Source: an uncultured Oscillospiraceae bacterium (GTDB taxonomy: Bacteria; Bacillota; Clostridia; Oscillospirales; Oscillospiraceae). Taken from it: 64,000 bases of DNA. Position numbers and translations under genes: made by a program. The stretch is taken from the NCBI GenBank assembly GCA_947588955.1, contig CANPYX010000005.1, positions 37,884 through 101,883 of the forward strand. Reading direction: 5' to 3'. The first letter of the stretch is position 1, and each line of letters starts with the position of its first letter. Shown here piece after piece: positions 40,537 through 49,309 of this stretch. Under the pieces are notes generated by a model, which worked only from the letters and a program-made list of their open reading frames with translations, was not told the DNA's origin and searched no databases.

Positions 40537-42234
40537 GTGCGATATCTTCTGTATTTGAAAAGGTCCTTCAGACGGCAGCCTAAGCGCCACCTGACATTGT
40601 ATATCATACTGACCTGCGCCTTTATACTCCCGCTGCTCATATCCGTTTACCGTGACAGCAGCGCTTACGGTGAGCGGCAGCAGGCTTTGGACATGACGAA
40701 GGGCGCGGCTTTCCACATTGAAAACGCCTCCGGCGAGGACGCGGAGCTTTTTGAGGGGATCGACGGTATGTCCGCGCCGCGCTATGAGGACGGAGTCATC
40801 TATCTTCGGTTCCTCTCCGATGAGGATTGGAGGGACGCGGGGACCGTTGAACGCTGCGGTGAGCTCATAATGGAAAGGATCGAACAGAGCGGAAGGACAT
40901 ATCTGCTACCAACGGCTTACAGCTTCGACTACGCCATAGAGTCCGACACGGGAGACGAGCAGACGGTACTTCTTCTGCTGAATATATTTATCATCGTGCT
41001 CTCCTCGTTTGTCGTCGGTTCAGCCTACAAAAGCCACCTGAGACGCTTCTCCTCCGACATGGGTGTTTTGCGTTCCTGCGGCGCTGAAAACCGGCAAATC
41101 AACGGGATATTTCTCACGGAATTTGCCGTTGTCTTCGCGCTTTCGTCGGCGTCCGCCCTGCTTCTCTCCGCCGGGGTCATGAAGCTCCTTTTTGCGAGCT
41201 TCCTTGAAGTGAGAGCCGACGGGTTCGCGTGGCTGATTTTCCGAATGGATCCCGTAAATACCGCGCTCCACATAGCGGTGTTCTTTGTTGTCCTTCTTGC
41301 CGTTATCTCCTTCACACTTTTCAAATTTGGCAGGGAGTCCATGGCAAACGCGGCAAGGAACGACCTTCAATCGTCGGAAATGACCAAAAAGCCAAAGGAG
41401 CTTAGGATCAAAGCCTCGCCGGAACGCTCCCTTCTGGCGCTTTGGCTCCGGAGGACAAATAAGACCCATAGGAGCTGTCTCTGGGTTGCCGTTCCCGTTA
41501 TGACTGTGTTTTTGTTCCTTTTCGCTTATCTGTCTCTGGATGCCGACTGGGTCTCACGCCTGCCGGAATATGAGCTTACTGTCTCAAAAAACGGCGCCCA
41601 GAGCGGGTTCACTCAGGAGGAGTTAGCCTCTGTCAATGGACTTACGCAGGTCAGAGAGATCAATTGCCGCCGCGCCTCCGGGGAGGTTCCCTATCCGCAA
41701 TCGGACGTGGTTTATGAAATCGACATCAGGCTCACATCGCCGGAATTGCACGAGGAAGCCGCGGCGGTCTTAAAACAGCTCTTTCCGGGGGCGGAATATG
41801 AGATTGTTGACAATCAGGCCAGGGCGGAGCGGGGGCGGGAAATGTCAACAGGAGTCTATTTTATGCTTCTGTTCATATTCGCCGCGATGCTTGGCTTTAT
41901 GCTGATCATCGTTTACATGAAGCTGTGCGATTACATAGAGGACAGCCGCAAAACAATAAAAGCCCTGTCAACCGTCGGCGCGTCCAACGGAATGATCAGG
42001 GGCTCCTACATTCGCCAATCTCTCGTTTCCGCAATGATAGCGGCGGTTTTGCCGGCGGCGGGGAGCGTCGCGCTGTTTCTGCTGGCGACAAATACTGTGG
42101 CACAAAAGCCGTCAGTCAGCGCGTCTCTTATATGCGCGTATTTTGCCGTAAGCGCGGTGACCGCCTGCGCGTTTATACTGCCGGTCTGCCGCTCAATTCA
42201 ATCGATCCTCGAAAGGAAGGAGAGTATTCTATGA
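40537..42234 (+). CDS. ABC transporter permease, FtsX/MacB-like
   Basis: 565-residue membrane protein. An N-terminal membrane segment (about 20-37), an extracytoplasmic loop, three segments in the middle (about 145-265), a second loop (about 345-435), then three C-terminal segments. The layout is that of duplicated FtsX-type exporters. GTG start with GGAGGAG upstream. The stop overlaps the ATPase start (ATGA), so they form one transporter. Such pairs export peptides, lipids or antibiotics; no two-component genes lie nearby, so the substrate is open. Confidence 0.85.
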   Translation: MRYLLYLKRSFRRQPKRHLTLYIILTCAFILPLLISVYRDSSAYGERQQALDMTKGAAFHIENASGEDAELFEGIDGMSAPRYEDGVIYLRFLSDEDWRDAGTVERCGELIMERIEQSGRTYLLPTAYSFDYAIESDTGDEQTVLLLLNIFIIVLSSFVVGSAYKSHLRRFSSDMGVLRSCGAENRQINGIFLTEFAVVFALSSASALLLSAGVMKLLFASFLEVRADGFAWLIFRMDPVNTALHIAVFFVVLLAVISFTLFKFGRESMANAARNDLQSSEMTKKPKELRIKASPERSLLALWLRRTNKTHRSCLWVAVPVMTVFLFLFAYLSLDADWVSRLPEYELTVSKNGAQSGFTQEELASVNGLTQVREINCRRASGEVPYPQSDVVYEIDIRLTSPELHEEAAAVLKQLFPGAEYEIVDNQARAERGREMSTGVYFMLLFIFAAMLGFMLIIVYMKLCDYIEDSRKTIKALSTVGASNGMIRGSYIRQSLVSAMIAAVLPAAGSVALFLLATNTVAQKPSVSASLICAYFAVSAVTACAFILPVCRSIQSILERKESIL

Positions 42235-42890
42235 ACACCGTAGAGGTCAGAAATCTGAGTAAAGTTTTTGCTCAGGGCGAATATAAGGTCAAAGCGGTCG
42301 ATAACGTGACCTTTGATATTGCCAAGGGCGAGCTTGTATCCGTCACGGGGCAGTCGGGTTCCGGGAAGACGACCCTCCTGAACCTCATCGGCGGTATCGA
42401 GACCGCGACAGAGGGCAGCGTCTACATTGACGGGACCGACATCTGCCGGGCGGATGAAAAGGAATTGGCAAGGCTTCGGCGTCAGAAAATCGGGTATGTA
42501 TTTCAGGACTTCAACCTAATTCCCATTTTGACTGTCGAGGAAAATATTATCATGCCGCTGCTTTTGGATTCAAAAAAGGCGGATCGGGAGGAGCTTGATC
42601 GAATTACCCGCTTTTTGGGCCTTGAAAACCGGCTCACCCATCTTCCGAGCCAGCTCTCCGGCGGACAAAAGCAGCGCGTGGCGATAGCGAGGGCTCTTAT
42701 AAATCACCCAAGCATCATTCTTGCCGACGAGCCCACGGGAAATCTTGACCGGGCGATGGCGGATGAGATCATGCGGCTCCTGCTGGACCTGAACAGGGAG
42801 GGGATCACCGTTCTCCTTGTGACACATGAGGAGCGGTACGCGGATATGTGCCCGAGAAAGCTGGTGATATCTGACGGACATATTTCGTGA
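42231..42890 (+). CDS. ABC transporter ATP-binding protein (LolD/MacB-type)
   Basis: 219-residue ATPase that powers the preceding permease. Walker A GQSGSGKTT (about 40-48), Q-loop FQDFNLIP, signature LSGGQKQRVAIARAL, Walker B IILADEPTG, and the H-loop LLVTHEE. GGAAGGAGAG before the ATG, which overlaps the permease stop. The frame is open upstream inside the permease gene, but that is not used. Confidence 0.95.
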   Translation: MNTVEVRNLSKVFAQGEYKVKAVDNVTFDIAKGELVSVTGQSGSGKTTLLNLIGGIETATEGSVYIDGTDICRADEKELARLRRQKIGYVFQDFNLIPILTVEENIIMPLLLDSKKADREELDRITRFLGLENRLTHLPSQLSGGQKQRVAIARALINHPSIILADEPTGNLDRAMADEIMRLLLDLNREGITVLLVTHEERYADMCPRKLVISDGHIS

Positions 42891-42955
42891 TCGCGTTGAA
42901 ATGTGCGTCCTTAGTTCCTGAAGGGGTTTACAACATCTCAACAAACGGAAATTTG

Positions 42956-43471
42956 TCACTCGGAGAGATCGATCCAATATCTCTCCAAATTTACTCCTTC
43001 ATCTGGTTCATAGACAACAGTCTCAAAAGTGCCGCCGTTTTTCAAAATTGTTTTTTTGCTGCCTTCATTGCCGCTGATGCAGGTGACCAGCACTTTATCG
43101 ATTCCCAACTCCCTACATTTCGGTAATGCCATTTTCAGCATTTGCGTTGCATACCCTTTGCGGCGTTCACTCGGAGCAACGGAATAACCAATATGGCCTC
43201 CATAATGTTTCAGGTAATCGTTGGATAAATGCCTGATTTGGATCATTCCAACGATTTTCTGATCTTCTTCCCGCACGAGCATATACTGCAAGTCTCGAAA
43301 ACTGCTTACATGATTGATCCAATCTTGTGGATTTTCAAATCTTCTGAGATGTGCTGTGCCATCCATGGAATCGCCGCAATCGAGAAACTCTTTTCGATAC
43401 GCCCGGATTTGTTTGTCGTATTCTATTGCGGGTTCAATCAACTTCATCATTGTCGAATTGGGACCTTTCAT
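42956..43471 (-). CDS. GNAT-family N-acetyltransferase
   Basis: 171-residue acetyl-CoA-dependent acetyltransferase. The acetyl-CoA loop is VAPSERRKGYATQML (motif A, R/Q-x-x-G-x-A type); MIQIRHLSNDYLKHYGGHIGYS is strand 4 and motif B follows. The substrate cannot be read. The ATG overlaps the stop of the upstream membrane protein gene (ATGA). The DNA is clearly richer in A+T than its neighbours, which suggests later acquisition although the coupling is tight. An alternative start is the Met at residue 8. Confidence 0.87.
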   Translation of the reverse strand: MKGPNSTMMKLIEPAIEYDKQIRAYRKEFLDCGDSMDGTAHLRRFENPQDWINHVSSFRDLQYMLVREEDQKIVGMIQIRHLSNDYLKHYGGHIGYSVAPSERRKGYATQMLKMALPKCRELGIDKVLVTCISGNEGSKKTILKNGGTFETVVYEPDEGVNLERYWIDLSE

Positions 43472-44040
43472 TTAATATGGAACCTCTTCACAAGCTCCGA
43501 TATGAGCCGTGATTTCAGTATTATCACGGAGGCTATGAGGAACACCGCGGCGGTGGAGGCGAGGACTATCATGGGCCAGCGGGTCTCGGAGAACACGAAC
43601 ATCGCAACGGCGGAGCACACCATGACGATGACCGTCAGCGCCAGCAGGGGCATGACGTTGTGCCTCTGCTTGGAGACGTTGACAAAAAAGAGAACAGCCA
43701 GCACCATAAGCGCCCCGTATGCCACTATTGGCACCACGAACGCCGCCCAGCCGGGGTACAGGAGACGGTCGATGAGGATGAGGAGTATCACCGTCATCAC
43801 CAGGAGCTTTACACCCTGGCTTATCAGGTTCCGCTCCACCAGCGGCGCCTTCAAAATGAGCGTCCACACCATGTACATGGACCAGAGGACTATGACGCTC
43901 CATGCCCTGCCGCCGAGAACAATGTTGACGGTCGGACACACCACAGCCGCCGCCAGGAATACGAGTCCGAAGACGTACCGCACGTACATCATGGCTATGG
44001 ACTGCTTTTTTATGTGCGGGTAAACTATCTCAAAATCCAT
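43468..44040 (-). CDS. Multi-pass membrane protein, DUF6320-like
   Basis: 190 residues with about six membrane segments. The central NLISQGVKLLVMTVILLILI and PGWAAFVVPIVAYGAL regions resemble the membrane part of DUF6320 proteins; the zinc-ribbon N-terminus of many members is absent. It overlaps the preceding condensation-like gene by 11 bp and the GNAT gene by 4 bp. Function unknown; the pairing with an acyltransferase-like gene is recurrent in clostridia as far as I recall. Confidence 0.6.
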   Translation of the reverse strand: MDFEIVYPHIKKQSIAMMYVRYVFGLVFLAAAVVCPTVNIVLGGRAWSVIVLWSMYMVWTLILKAPLVERNLISQGVKLLVMTVILLILIDRLLYPGWAAFVVPIVAYGALMVLAVLFFVNVSKQRHNVMPLLALTVIVMVCSAVAMFVFSETRWPMIVLASTAAVFLIASVIILKSRLISELVKRFHIK

Positions 44041-45529
44041 AAAGCTCGCTCCCTGAAACCCTTATCTCCAGTCCCTCGCCCCTGAGAAGGCCCAGCAGCC
44101 GCTCCTCAAAGGACGGGTCCGCCGTGAGCTTTGCCACGGAGAGCGTGGCGGTGCCGTTTGCCGTCACCATGGACACCGCGGCGCGGGAAAGCGCCACCGT
44201 TCCCAGCACAAAGTCCATCTTCCTCACGTGTTCGTCCATACCCTCGGGAAGCTCCACTACGCCCAAGTTTGAAAGGGTGGTGGTGAACGCCCTGTCGCCC
44301 AAAAAGCCGTAGATAACCCGCGCCACCGGGCATTTTATAAAGAGCGGCACCAGCCTCACGGACCTGACAAGCTTCACGGCGCCGTTCATCATCTCCTGCA
44401 TCTTGTCAAAGGAGACGCCGTTTTTAAGCTGCTCCGCCACCTTGGGGATTATCTCGTCAAGCGTCGTTATCTCCTCCAGCTCCAGGCGTATGTTGGCGTA
44501 GAGGGAGAAGTTGCGCAGCGTCTTTGACTCAAAGTAGTTTCGCATATTCACCGGCACCTGGATGTGTATAGCCCCGTGTTGACGGTCCGTCGCCGCCTTG
44601 CAGGATATGAACATCATCGCAGCCACCAGCGCCGTGACTGACGCCCCGCGCGCCCTCGCCGCGTCTCTGAGGGCGTCGGAGTCCATGTCAAAGTGGATCA
44701 CCTGACAGGGCTTGACCCTGGAGAGCCTGCCGCCCATTTGAAGCGCCGGTTTGTCCACGAAGCCCGATGATTTTTTGCCGGACATGTGCTTTGAAAAGTC
44801 GTCGGCGGACTCGGAGGCGTCCGGCAGGCCGTTTACGTCCAGCACGCCCTTTTCGCAGGCGACCTTATGCCCCAAAAGCCGCAGGTACTCCGCCGTGAGG
44901 GTCTTTAAAAATACCGTGCCCCCGGTGCCGTCGGTGAGAATGTGGAAGAACTCACAGCTTATGCGGTTTTCGTAATAGAGCACCCGGAAGGACTTGGAGC
45001 CCGTCATGGAGACGTTGATGTCCGCGCAGGGGACGGTGGACTCCGGCTCCACGGGGAAGCGTCTTTTCGCCGCGTCGATGTAGTGCCAGAACACCCCGTT
45101 TTTGATTGTGGTGGCAAAGAAGGGGAACCGCTTTATGGTGAAGGTCAGCGCCATCTGCAAAAGCTCCGGCGCCACCGGAGCGTCCAGGTACACCGACAGC
45201 CTGAACACCGCCATCTGCTTGTGGCTCATGGACAGGGGATAGACCTTCGCCGCCGCGTCCAGCGGGAACCACCCGTCGGCGGGGCGGGAGTAAAAGCCCC
45301 CCAGGTTCACAGGCGATAAGAGCTCCAGCGCCTCCTCAAGCGGGACGCCGTTTTTTTCGTACCACAAAAGGGCGTTTTCAAAATCCCGTATTATCTGCCT
45401 TTTCCACTCACCGGACAGGCGCAAATGCTGGTCCAGCACCCTGAAAAACACGCCGACACGCTCCCTGTCCCCGTCGGGAAGGGAGGAGAGCCAGCGGGAA
45501 AATTCAGTTGCGGCCTTTTTTCTGCCCAT
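44030..45529 (-). CDS. Condensation-domain/alcohol-acetyltransferase-like protein
   Basis: 499 residues. The CoA-dependent acyltransferase (chloramphenicol-acetyltransferase-like) fold is suggested by FFHILTDGTGG (about residue 200), a variant of HHxxxDG in which the second His and the DG are kept, and by a later LSNLG segment. Such proteins transfer acyl groups to alcohols or amines. No peptide-synthetase carrier domain is present. First gene of a three-gene minus-strand operon with its own promoter; ATG after GGAGG. Confidence 0.7.
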   Translation of the reverse strand: MGRKKAATEFSRWLSSLPDGDRERVGVFFRVLDQHLRLSGEWKRQIIRDFENALLWYEKNGVPLEEALELLSPVNLGGFYSRPADGWFPLDAAAKVYPLSMSHKQMAVFRLSVYLDAPVAPELLQMALTFTIKRFPFFATTIKNGVFWHYIDAAKRRFPVEPESTVPCADINVSMTGSKSFRVLYYENRISCEFFHILTDGTGGTVFLKTLTAEYLRLLGHKVACEKGVLDVNGLPDASESADDFSKHMSGKKSSGFVDKPALQMGGRLSRVKPCQVIHFDMDSDALRDAARARGASVTALVAAMMFISCKAATDRQHGAIHIQVPVNMRNYFESKTLRNFSLYANIRLELEEITTLDEIIPKVAEQLKNGVSFDKMQEMMNGAVKLVRSVRLVPLFIKCPVARVIYGFLGDRAFTTTLSNLGVVELPEGMDEHVRKMDFVLGTVALSRAAVSMVTANGTATLSVAKLTADPSFEERLLGLLRGEGLEIRVSGSELYGF

Positions 45530-45568
45530 CCGCGCGCCTCCGAAAAAGTTTTGATTATTTCAACCGGT

Positions 45569-45597
45569 ATTATACCAAATTATTCCCGCCCGCGCAA
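45569..45597 (-). promoter_or_regulatory. Sigma-A promoter of the acyltransferase operon
   Basis: On the minus strand: -35 TTGCGC (45592-45597), 17-bp spacer, -10 TATAAT (45569-45574). Divergent from the next promoter. Confidence 0.75.
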
Positions 45598-45653
45598 GAT
45601 ATAAATATCGCGTTCTCACTTCGCCAAATATTTTTCAAATTTACCGTCACCAC

Positions 45654-45682
45654 TTGCGAATAATCTGCCAAAGTGCTACAAT
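45654..45682 (+). promoter_or_regulatory. Sigma-A promoter of the BMP-like gene
   Basis: TTGCGA (45654-45659), 17-bp spacer, TACAAT (45677-45682), then AAGGAG and the ATG at 45725. Confidence 0.75.
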
Positions 45683-45724
45683 GGCGCTTGTAATCTTGAA
45701 ATAATGCTTAAAAGGAGTTTTCTT

Positions 45725-47659
45725 ATGCCTGACCAGTATTACAGAGACGCCCTGAAGCTGGGGCAGAAGGAATACCGCGCCTGCATAGCCAGGGGCGTGA
45801 GCCCCGTCCTGCCGGTGCTTGACGATTTCGTTTCCGAGGAGCGCGTCAACCTGGGCGTAAAGCTGGGAGTTATCCAAATCCCCGCCGAGTTCATCGTCGG
45901 CACCAAGACCCGCGGGCGCACCACCAGCTTCGCCCGCAACTTCATGCCCCTTTTAGACGACGACACGGAATTTGCCCAGAAGTGGAAGGTCCTGTGCGAC
46001 AGCCACCTGCGCGACGGCATACGCGACCCCATAAAGGTCTACGAGTACATGAACCGCTATTACGTCCAGGAGGGCAACAAGCGCGTAAGCGTTTTGAAAT
46101 TCTTTGACGCCGTATCCGTCTCCGCCGACGTTATACGCGTCCTTCCCGAACGGGGGACGGGCATTGAAAGCGACATCTATTACGAGTTCGTGGACTTCAA
46201 CCGTTACACCAAGATAAACACCCTTGAGTTCTCCCGCAAGGGCAGCTACAAGCAGCTTTTGAAGCTCCTGGGCCGCGAGCCGGAGGAGTACTGGACCGAG
46301 GAGGAGCGCCGCAAGTTCTCCACCGCCTACTACTACTTCCGCGAGGCGTATTTCGACAAGGCGGGCAGGACCGACGTGCCCCCCTCCGCCGTGGGCGACG
46401 CGCTCCTGGCGTTTTTGAAGATTTATTCCTACGCGGACCTGTGCGAGCAGGGCTCAATCGAGCTTAAAAAGACCGTCAGCAAGGTCTGGGAGGAGCTCGT
46501 GCTCCAGAAGGAGGAGGACAAGATAGAGCTAAAGGCCGCGCCAGTGGAGCCCAAGGGCGGCATCCTCTCCAAGGTCATCCTCACTACCTCCGGTGCCAGG
46601 GGACTGAAGGTCGGCTTCATCCATGACAAGTCCCCGGAAAAATCCGGCTGGACCCACGGTCACGAGCTGGGCAGGCAGTACGTGCAGAGGGCGTTCCCCG
46701 ACAAGGTAGAGACGGTCTCCTACTTCAACGCCATGGACTCCGACCCCTCGGCGGTCATCGACCGGGCGGTGAAGGAGCTGTGCGACGTTATCTTCACCAC
46801 CTCCCCGGTGCTTCTACCCGCCTCCCTGAGGGCGGCGGTGGACAACCCCGACACCCTCATAATGAACTGCTCCATCAACAAGTCCCACCGCTACGTGCGC
46901 ACCTACTACGGCCGCATGTATGAGGCGAAATTCATCATCGGCGCCGTCGCCGGCGCCCTCACCGACACAAACAAGCTGGGCTACATGTGTGACTACCCCA
47001 TTTTCGGGCAGATCGCCGGCATCAACGCCTTCGCGCTGGGCGCCAGGATGGTGAACCCCAGGGCGCGGGTGGTCCTGGAGTGGTCCAGCGTCGGCGGACG
47101 CCACGCCGCCATGGACAGGCTCACGGGGCAGGGGATAAAGCTCATATCCTCCATGGACAACGCCCGACTCTACGAGCCGGGACAGACCTTGGGGCTATCC
47201 TACGTGGACGGCGAGACGCAAAAGCTCATTGCCGCGCCCATCTGGAACTGGGGCGCCTACTACGAGGGGCTGATACGCCAGGTCCTCAACGGTACCCTCC
47301 GTGCCGAGTACGAGAGCTCCAGCAAGGCGATAAACTACTACTGGGGCATGTCCGCCGGCGTTGTGGACGTGAAGGTCACCGACGAGGTGCCGGAGAGCGT
47401 CAAGCGGCTGGTGGGCTACCTGCGCCAGGGCATATCCCGCTGGATAATCGACCCCTTCATCGGCCCAATTCACATCCAGGGCGGCTCCACCGTGGGCGAA
47501 AAAGACAAGCCCATCGACATGGAGGAGATTGCCGCCATGGACTACCTTGTGGAAAACGTGGAGGGCAAAATACCGGCGTATGACGAGCTTTCCCCCACCG
47601 GCAAGGCGACCGTAGAGTCCGTGGGCGTGGACAGCGCCAAGAAGCCGGAGGACGCCTGA
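45725..47659 (+). CDS. BMP/PnrA-like protein with ParB-like N-terminal domain, no signal peptide
   Basis: 644 residues. Residues about 290-580 match basic membrane protein (BMP/PnrA) nucleoside-binding proteins (LKVGFIHDKSPEKSGWTHGHELGR, EAKFIIGAVAGALT). Unlike lipoprotein members there is no signal peptide or lipobox. Residues about 55-145 (IQIPAEFIVGTKTRGR...GIRDPIKVYEYMNRYYVQEG) resemble a ParB-type domain. It could be a cytoplasmic nucleoside sensor (inference). Starts at the ATG after AAGGAG. Its stop overlaps the next ATG (TGATG). Confidence 0.75.
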   Translation: MPDQYYRDALKLGQKEYRACIARGVSPVLPVLDDFVSEERVNLGVKLGVIQIPAEFIVGTKTRGRTTSFARNFMPLLDDDTEFAQKWKVLCDSHLRDGIRDPIKVYEYMNRYYVQEGNKRVSVLKFFDAVSVSADVIRVLPERGTGIESDIYYEFVDFNRYTKINTLEFSRKGSYKQLLKLLGREPEEYWTEEERRKFSTAYYYFREAYFDKAGRTDVPPSAVGDALLAFLKIYSYADLCEQGSIELKKTVSKVWEELVLQKEEDKIELKAAPVEPKGGILSKVILTTSGARGLKVGFIHDKSPEKSGWTHGHELGRQYVQRAFPDKVETVSYFNAMDSDPSAVIDRAVKELCDVIFTTSPVLLPASLRAAVDNPDTLIMNCSINKSHRYVRTYYGRMYEAKFIIGAVAGALTDTNKLGYMCDYPIFGQIAGINAFALGARMVNPRARVVLEWSSVGGRHAAMDRLTGQGIKLISSMDNARLYEPGQTLGLSYVDGETQKLIAAPIWNWGAYYEGLIRQVLNGTLRAEYESSSKAINYYWGMSAGVVDVKVTDEVPESVKRLVGYLRQGISRWIIDPFIGPIHIQGGSTVGEKDKPIDMEEIAAMDYLVENVEGKIPAYDELSPTGKATVESVGVDSAKKPEDA

Positions 47660-48252
47660 TGCGTATTCTGACTGTCGCGGACGAGGAATCAAAGCTATAT
47701 TATGATTTTTACCGCCCCGGCAGGCTTGACGGCATCGACCTCATAATAGCCTGCGGGGACCTGAGCAAAAGCTACCTGGAATTTCTTGTGACAATGGCGC
47801 ACTGCCCCCTGGTCTATGTGCGCGGCAACCACGACGACAAGCTCATCGACACTCCCCCAGAGGGGTGCGAGTGCATCGAGGACACACTGTACACTTACAA
47901 GGGCGTGCGCATCATTGGTCTCGGCGGCTCCTATAAATATAGGAAGACCGGCAGCAATATGTACACCGAAAAGCAGATGACCCGCCGTATCCGCCGCCTG
48001 CGCTGGAAGCTGAAAAGGGCCGGTGGCGTGGACATCGTAGTCACCCACGCCCCCATACGCGGCGTCAACGACTTTGACTCCCTATCACACCGTGGCTTTG
48101 AGTGCTTCCGTGAGCTTGTGGAGAGGTACAGCCCCAAGCTTTTCGTCCATGGTCACATACATATGTCCTACGGCGTAAACATCCCACAGCTGTCCGACTT
48201 CAACGGCACCACCGTGGTGAACGCGTATGACCACTGCGTCGTCGATATTTAA
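47659..48252 (+). CDS. Calcineurin-like metallophosphoesterase
   Basis: 197 residues. Metal-binding motifs ACGD (LIIACGDLS), GNHDD, THAP and GHIH appear in order; the first motif (VADEESKLYY) lacks the usual DxH, which is reduced to ADE. This suggests altered metal binding or a diverged enzyme. Its ATG overlaps the stop of the BMP-like gene, so the two are translated together and probably act together, perhaps on a nucleotide. A terminator follows. Confidence 0.83.
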   Translation: MRILTVADEESKLYYDFYRPGRLDGIDLIIACGDLSKSYLEFLVTMAHCPLVYVRGNHDDKLIDTPPEGCECIEDTLYTYKGVRIIGLGGSYKYRKTGSNMYTEKQMTRRIRRLRWKLKRAGGVDIVVTHAPIRGVNDFDSLSHRGFECFRELVERYSPKLFVHGHIHMSYGVNIPQLSDFNGTTVVNAYDHCVVDI

Positions 48253-48281
48253 TCCCAAAAACAGCTTTGCCGTTTGGGGCA

Positions 48282-48323
48282 AAAAATTGTCCGTTCCCTT
48301 TTTTGGGGGAACGGACAATTTTT
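48282..48323. terminator. Bidirectional terminator
   Basis: AAAAATTGTCCGTTCC (48282-48297) pairs perfectly with GGAACGGACAATTTTT (48308-48323). It serves the plus-strand phosphoesterase and the convergent TPM gene, whose stop it touches. Confidence 0.9.
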
Positions 48324-49299
48324 ATCTTCTTCCTCCGAAGGAGCCGCCGGATCTGCCGCCGCCGGAGGGTCGCGAACCGCCGGAGGGTCGCGAACCGCCG
48401 GAGGGTCGGAAGCCGCCGGAGCCGCCTCTTCCGCCGAAGGTCCCGCCGGAGCGGCCTCCGGAAGGTCTGGGCGGTCTTGGCGAGGAGCTTCTTGGCGGTC
48501 TGTACCCGCCTCCGCCGGATGGGGGAGGGGGAGGCGGCCTGCGGGGAGGCCTGGGAGCCCGATAGCTCCTGTACGGACGGGAGGAGAACATGTACCAGGG
48601 GCGGTACGGCGGCATGGGCATACCCATGCTCATATAATATCCCCTGTACCTCCTCCTGTCGGAGACTATCACGGCGACGATGATGATGACGAAGATCAAA
48701 ATTATGAAAATATTCCTGAAAATGAACCCCAGCACGGCGCCGATTATCCCCAGTCCCGCAAGCCACCCGGCTGAGCCGGAGCTGCCGGAACCGCCGGAGC
48801 TGTCCGGGACCTCACCGAGCTTTACGTCAAACTCGTCCTCGAACCAGTCCGCCAGCTTATCCACCAGCTTAGTCACGGCTTTGTCGTACTTCCCGTCGTC
48901 AAAGTCGTCCCAAAAGTACCGGTCCAGATATTTGTTTATGTCCTCCTCGGAGAACCTGTCCGTCAGGTCACGCCCCACGGTGATCCCGCCGCGCCCCTCC
49001 TTGGGGGAGACGACCAGGAGCATACCCATGTCGGAGAGGGACCAGTCGTTGAAAAGCCCCACCGCGTACTCGTCGGCGTAAACGTCCCCGAAGTAGTCGA
49101 TGAAGACCACCACTATCTGCCCTCCGCAGGCGTACTCAAGCTGTTCGTTTACCTCGATAACGTGCTCGCGGGTGTCGCGGCTCAGCGAGCCCGTCTCGTC
49201 GGTGACATAGAAGTCCGGGTCCTGCTCCAGCGCCAGACACGGCAGCGCCGCGGCGAGGACAAGGGACAAAAGCATAAGAAGGCATAAGACCTTTTTCAA
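48322..49299 (-). CDS. TPM-domain membrane protein with Gly/Arg/Ser-rich tail
   Basis: 325 residues. Signal peptide (MKKVLCLLMLLSLVLAAALP), TPM domain (about 28-165; VTDETGSLS, GGQIVVVFIDYFGD, GITVGRDLTDRFSEEDINKYL), a membrane segment (about 178-212), then a tail rich in Pro, Arg, Gly and Ser with tandem GGSRPS units. Relatives are membrane proteins often placed with LemA. Last of a four-gene operon with XpaC, TelA and LemA. Confidence 0.85.
   Translation of the reverse strand: MKKVLCLLMLLSLVLAAALPCLALEQDPDFYVTDETGSLSRDTREHVIEVNEQLEYACGGQIVVVFIDYFGDVYADEYAVGLFNDWSLSDMGMLLVVSPKEGRGGITVGRDLTDRFSEEDINKYLDRYFWDDFDDGKYDKAVTKLVDKLADWFEDEFDVKLGEVPDSSGGSGSSGSAGWLAGLGIIGAVLGFIFRNIFIILIFVIIIVAVIVSDRRRYRGYYMSMGMPMPPYRPWYMFSSRPYRSYRAPRPPRRPPPPPPSGGGGYRPPRSSSPRPPRPSGGRSGGTFGGRGGSGGFRPSGGSRPSGGSRPSGGGRSGGSFGGRR
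48364..48411. repeat. 18-bp tandem repeat in the TPM gene
   Basis: GGAGGGTCGCGAACCGCC occurs at 48364-48381 and 48382-48399, with a third partial unit after. Each unit encodes six residues (GGSRPS on the minus strand). The reading frame stays open, so copy number could vary without harm. Confidence 0.8.
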
Positions 49300-49309
49300 A
49301 CGTCACACC

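Noticed and set aside
48364..48411. CRISPR array
   Set aside because: The repeats are contiguous 18-bp units in frame within the TPM gene, without spacers and without cas genes.
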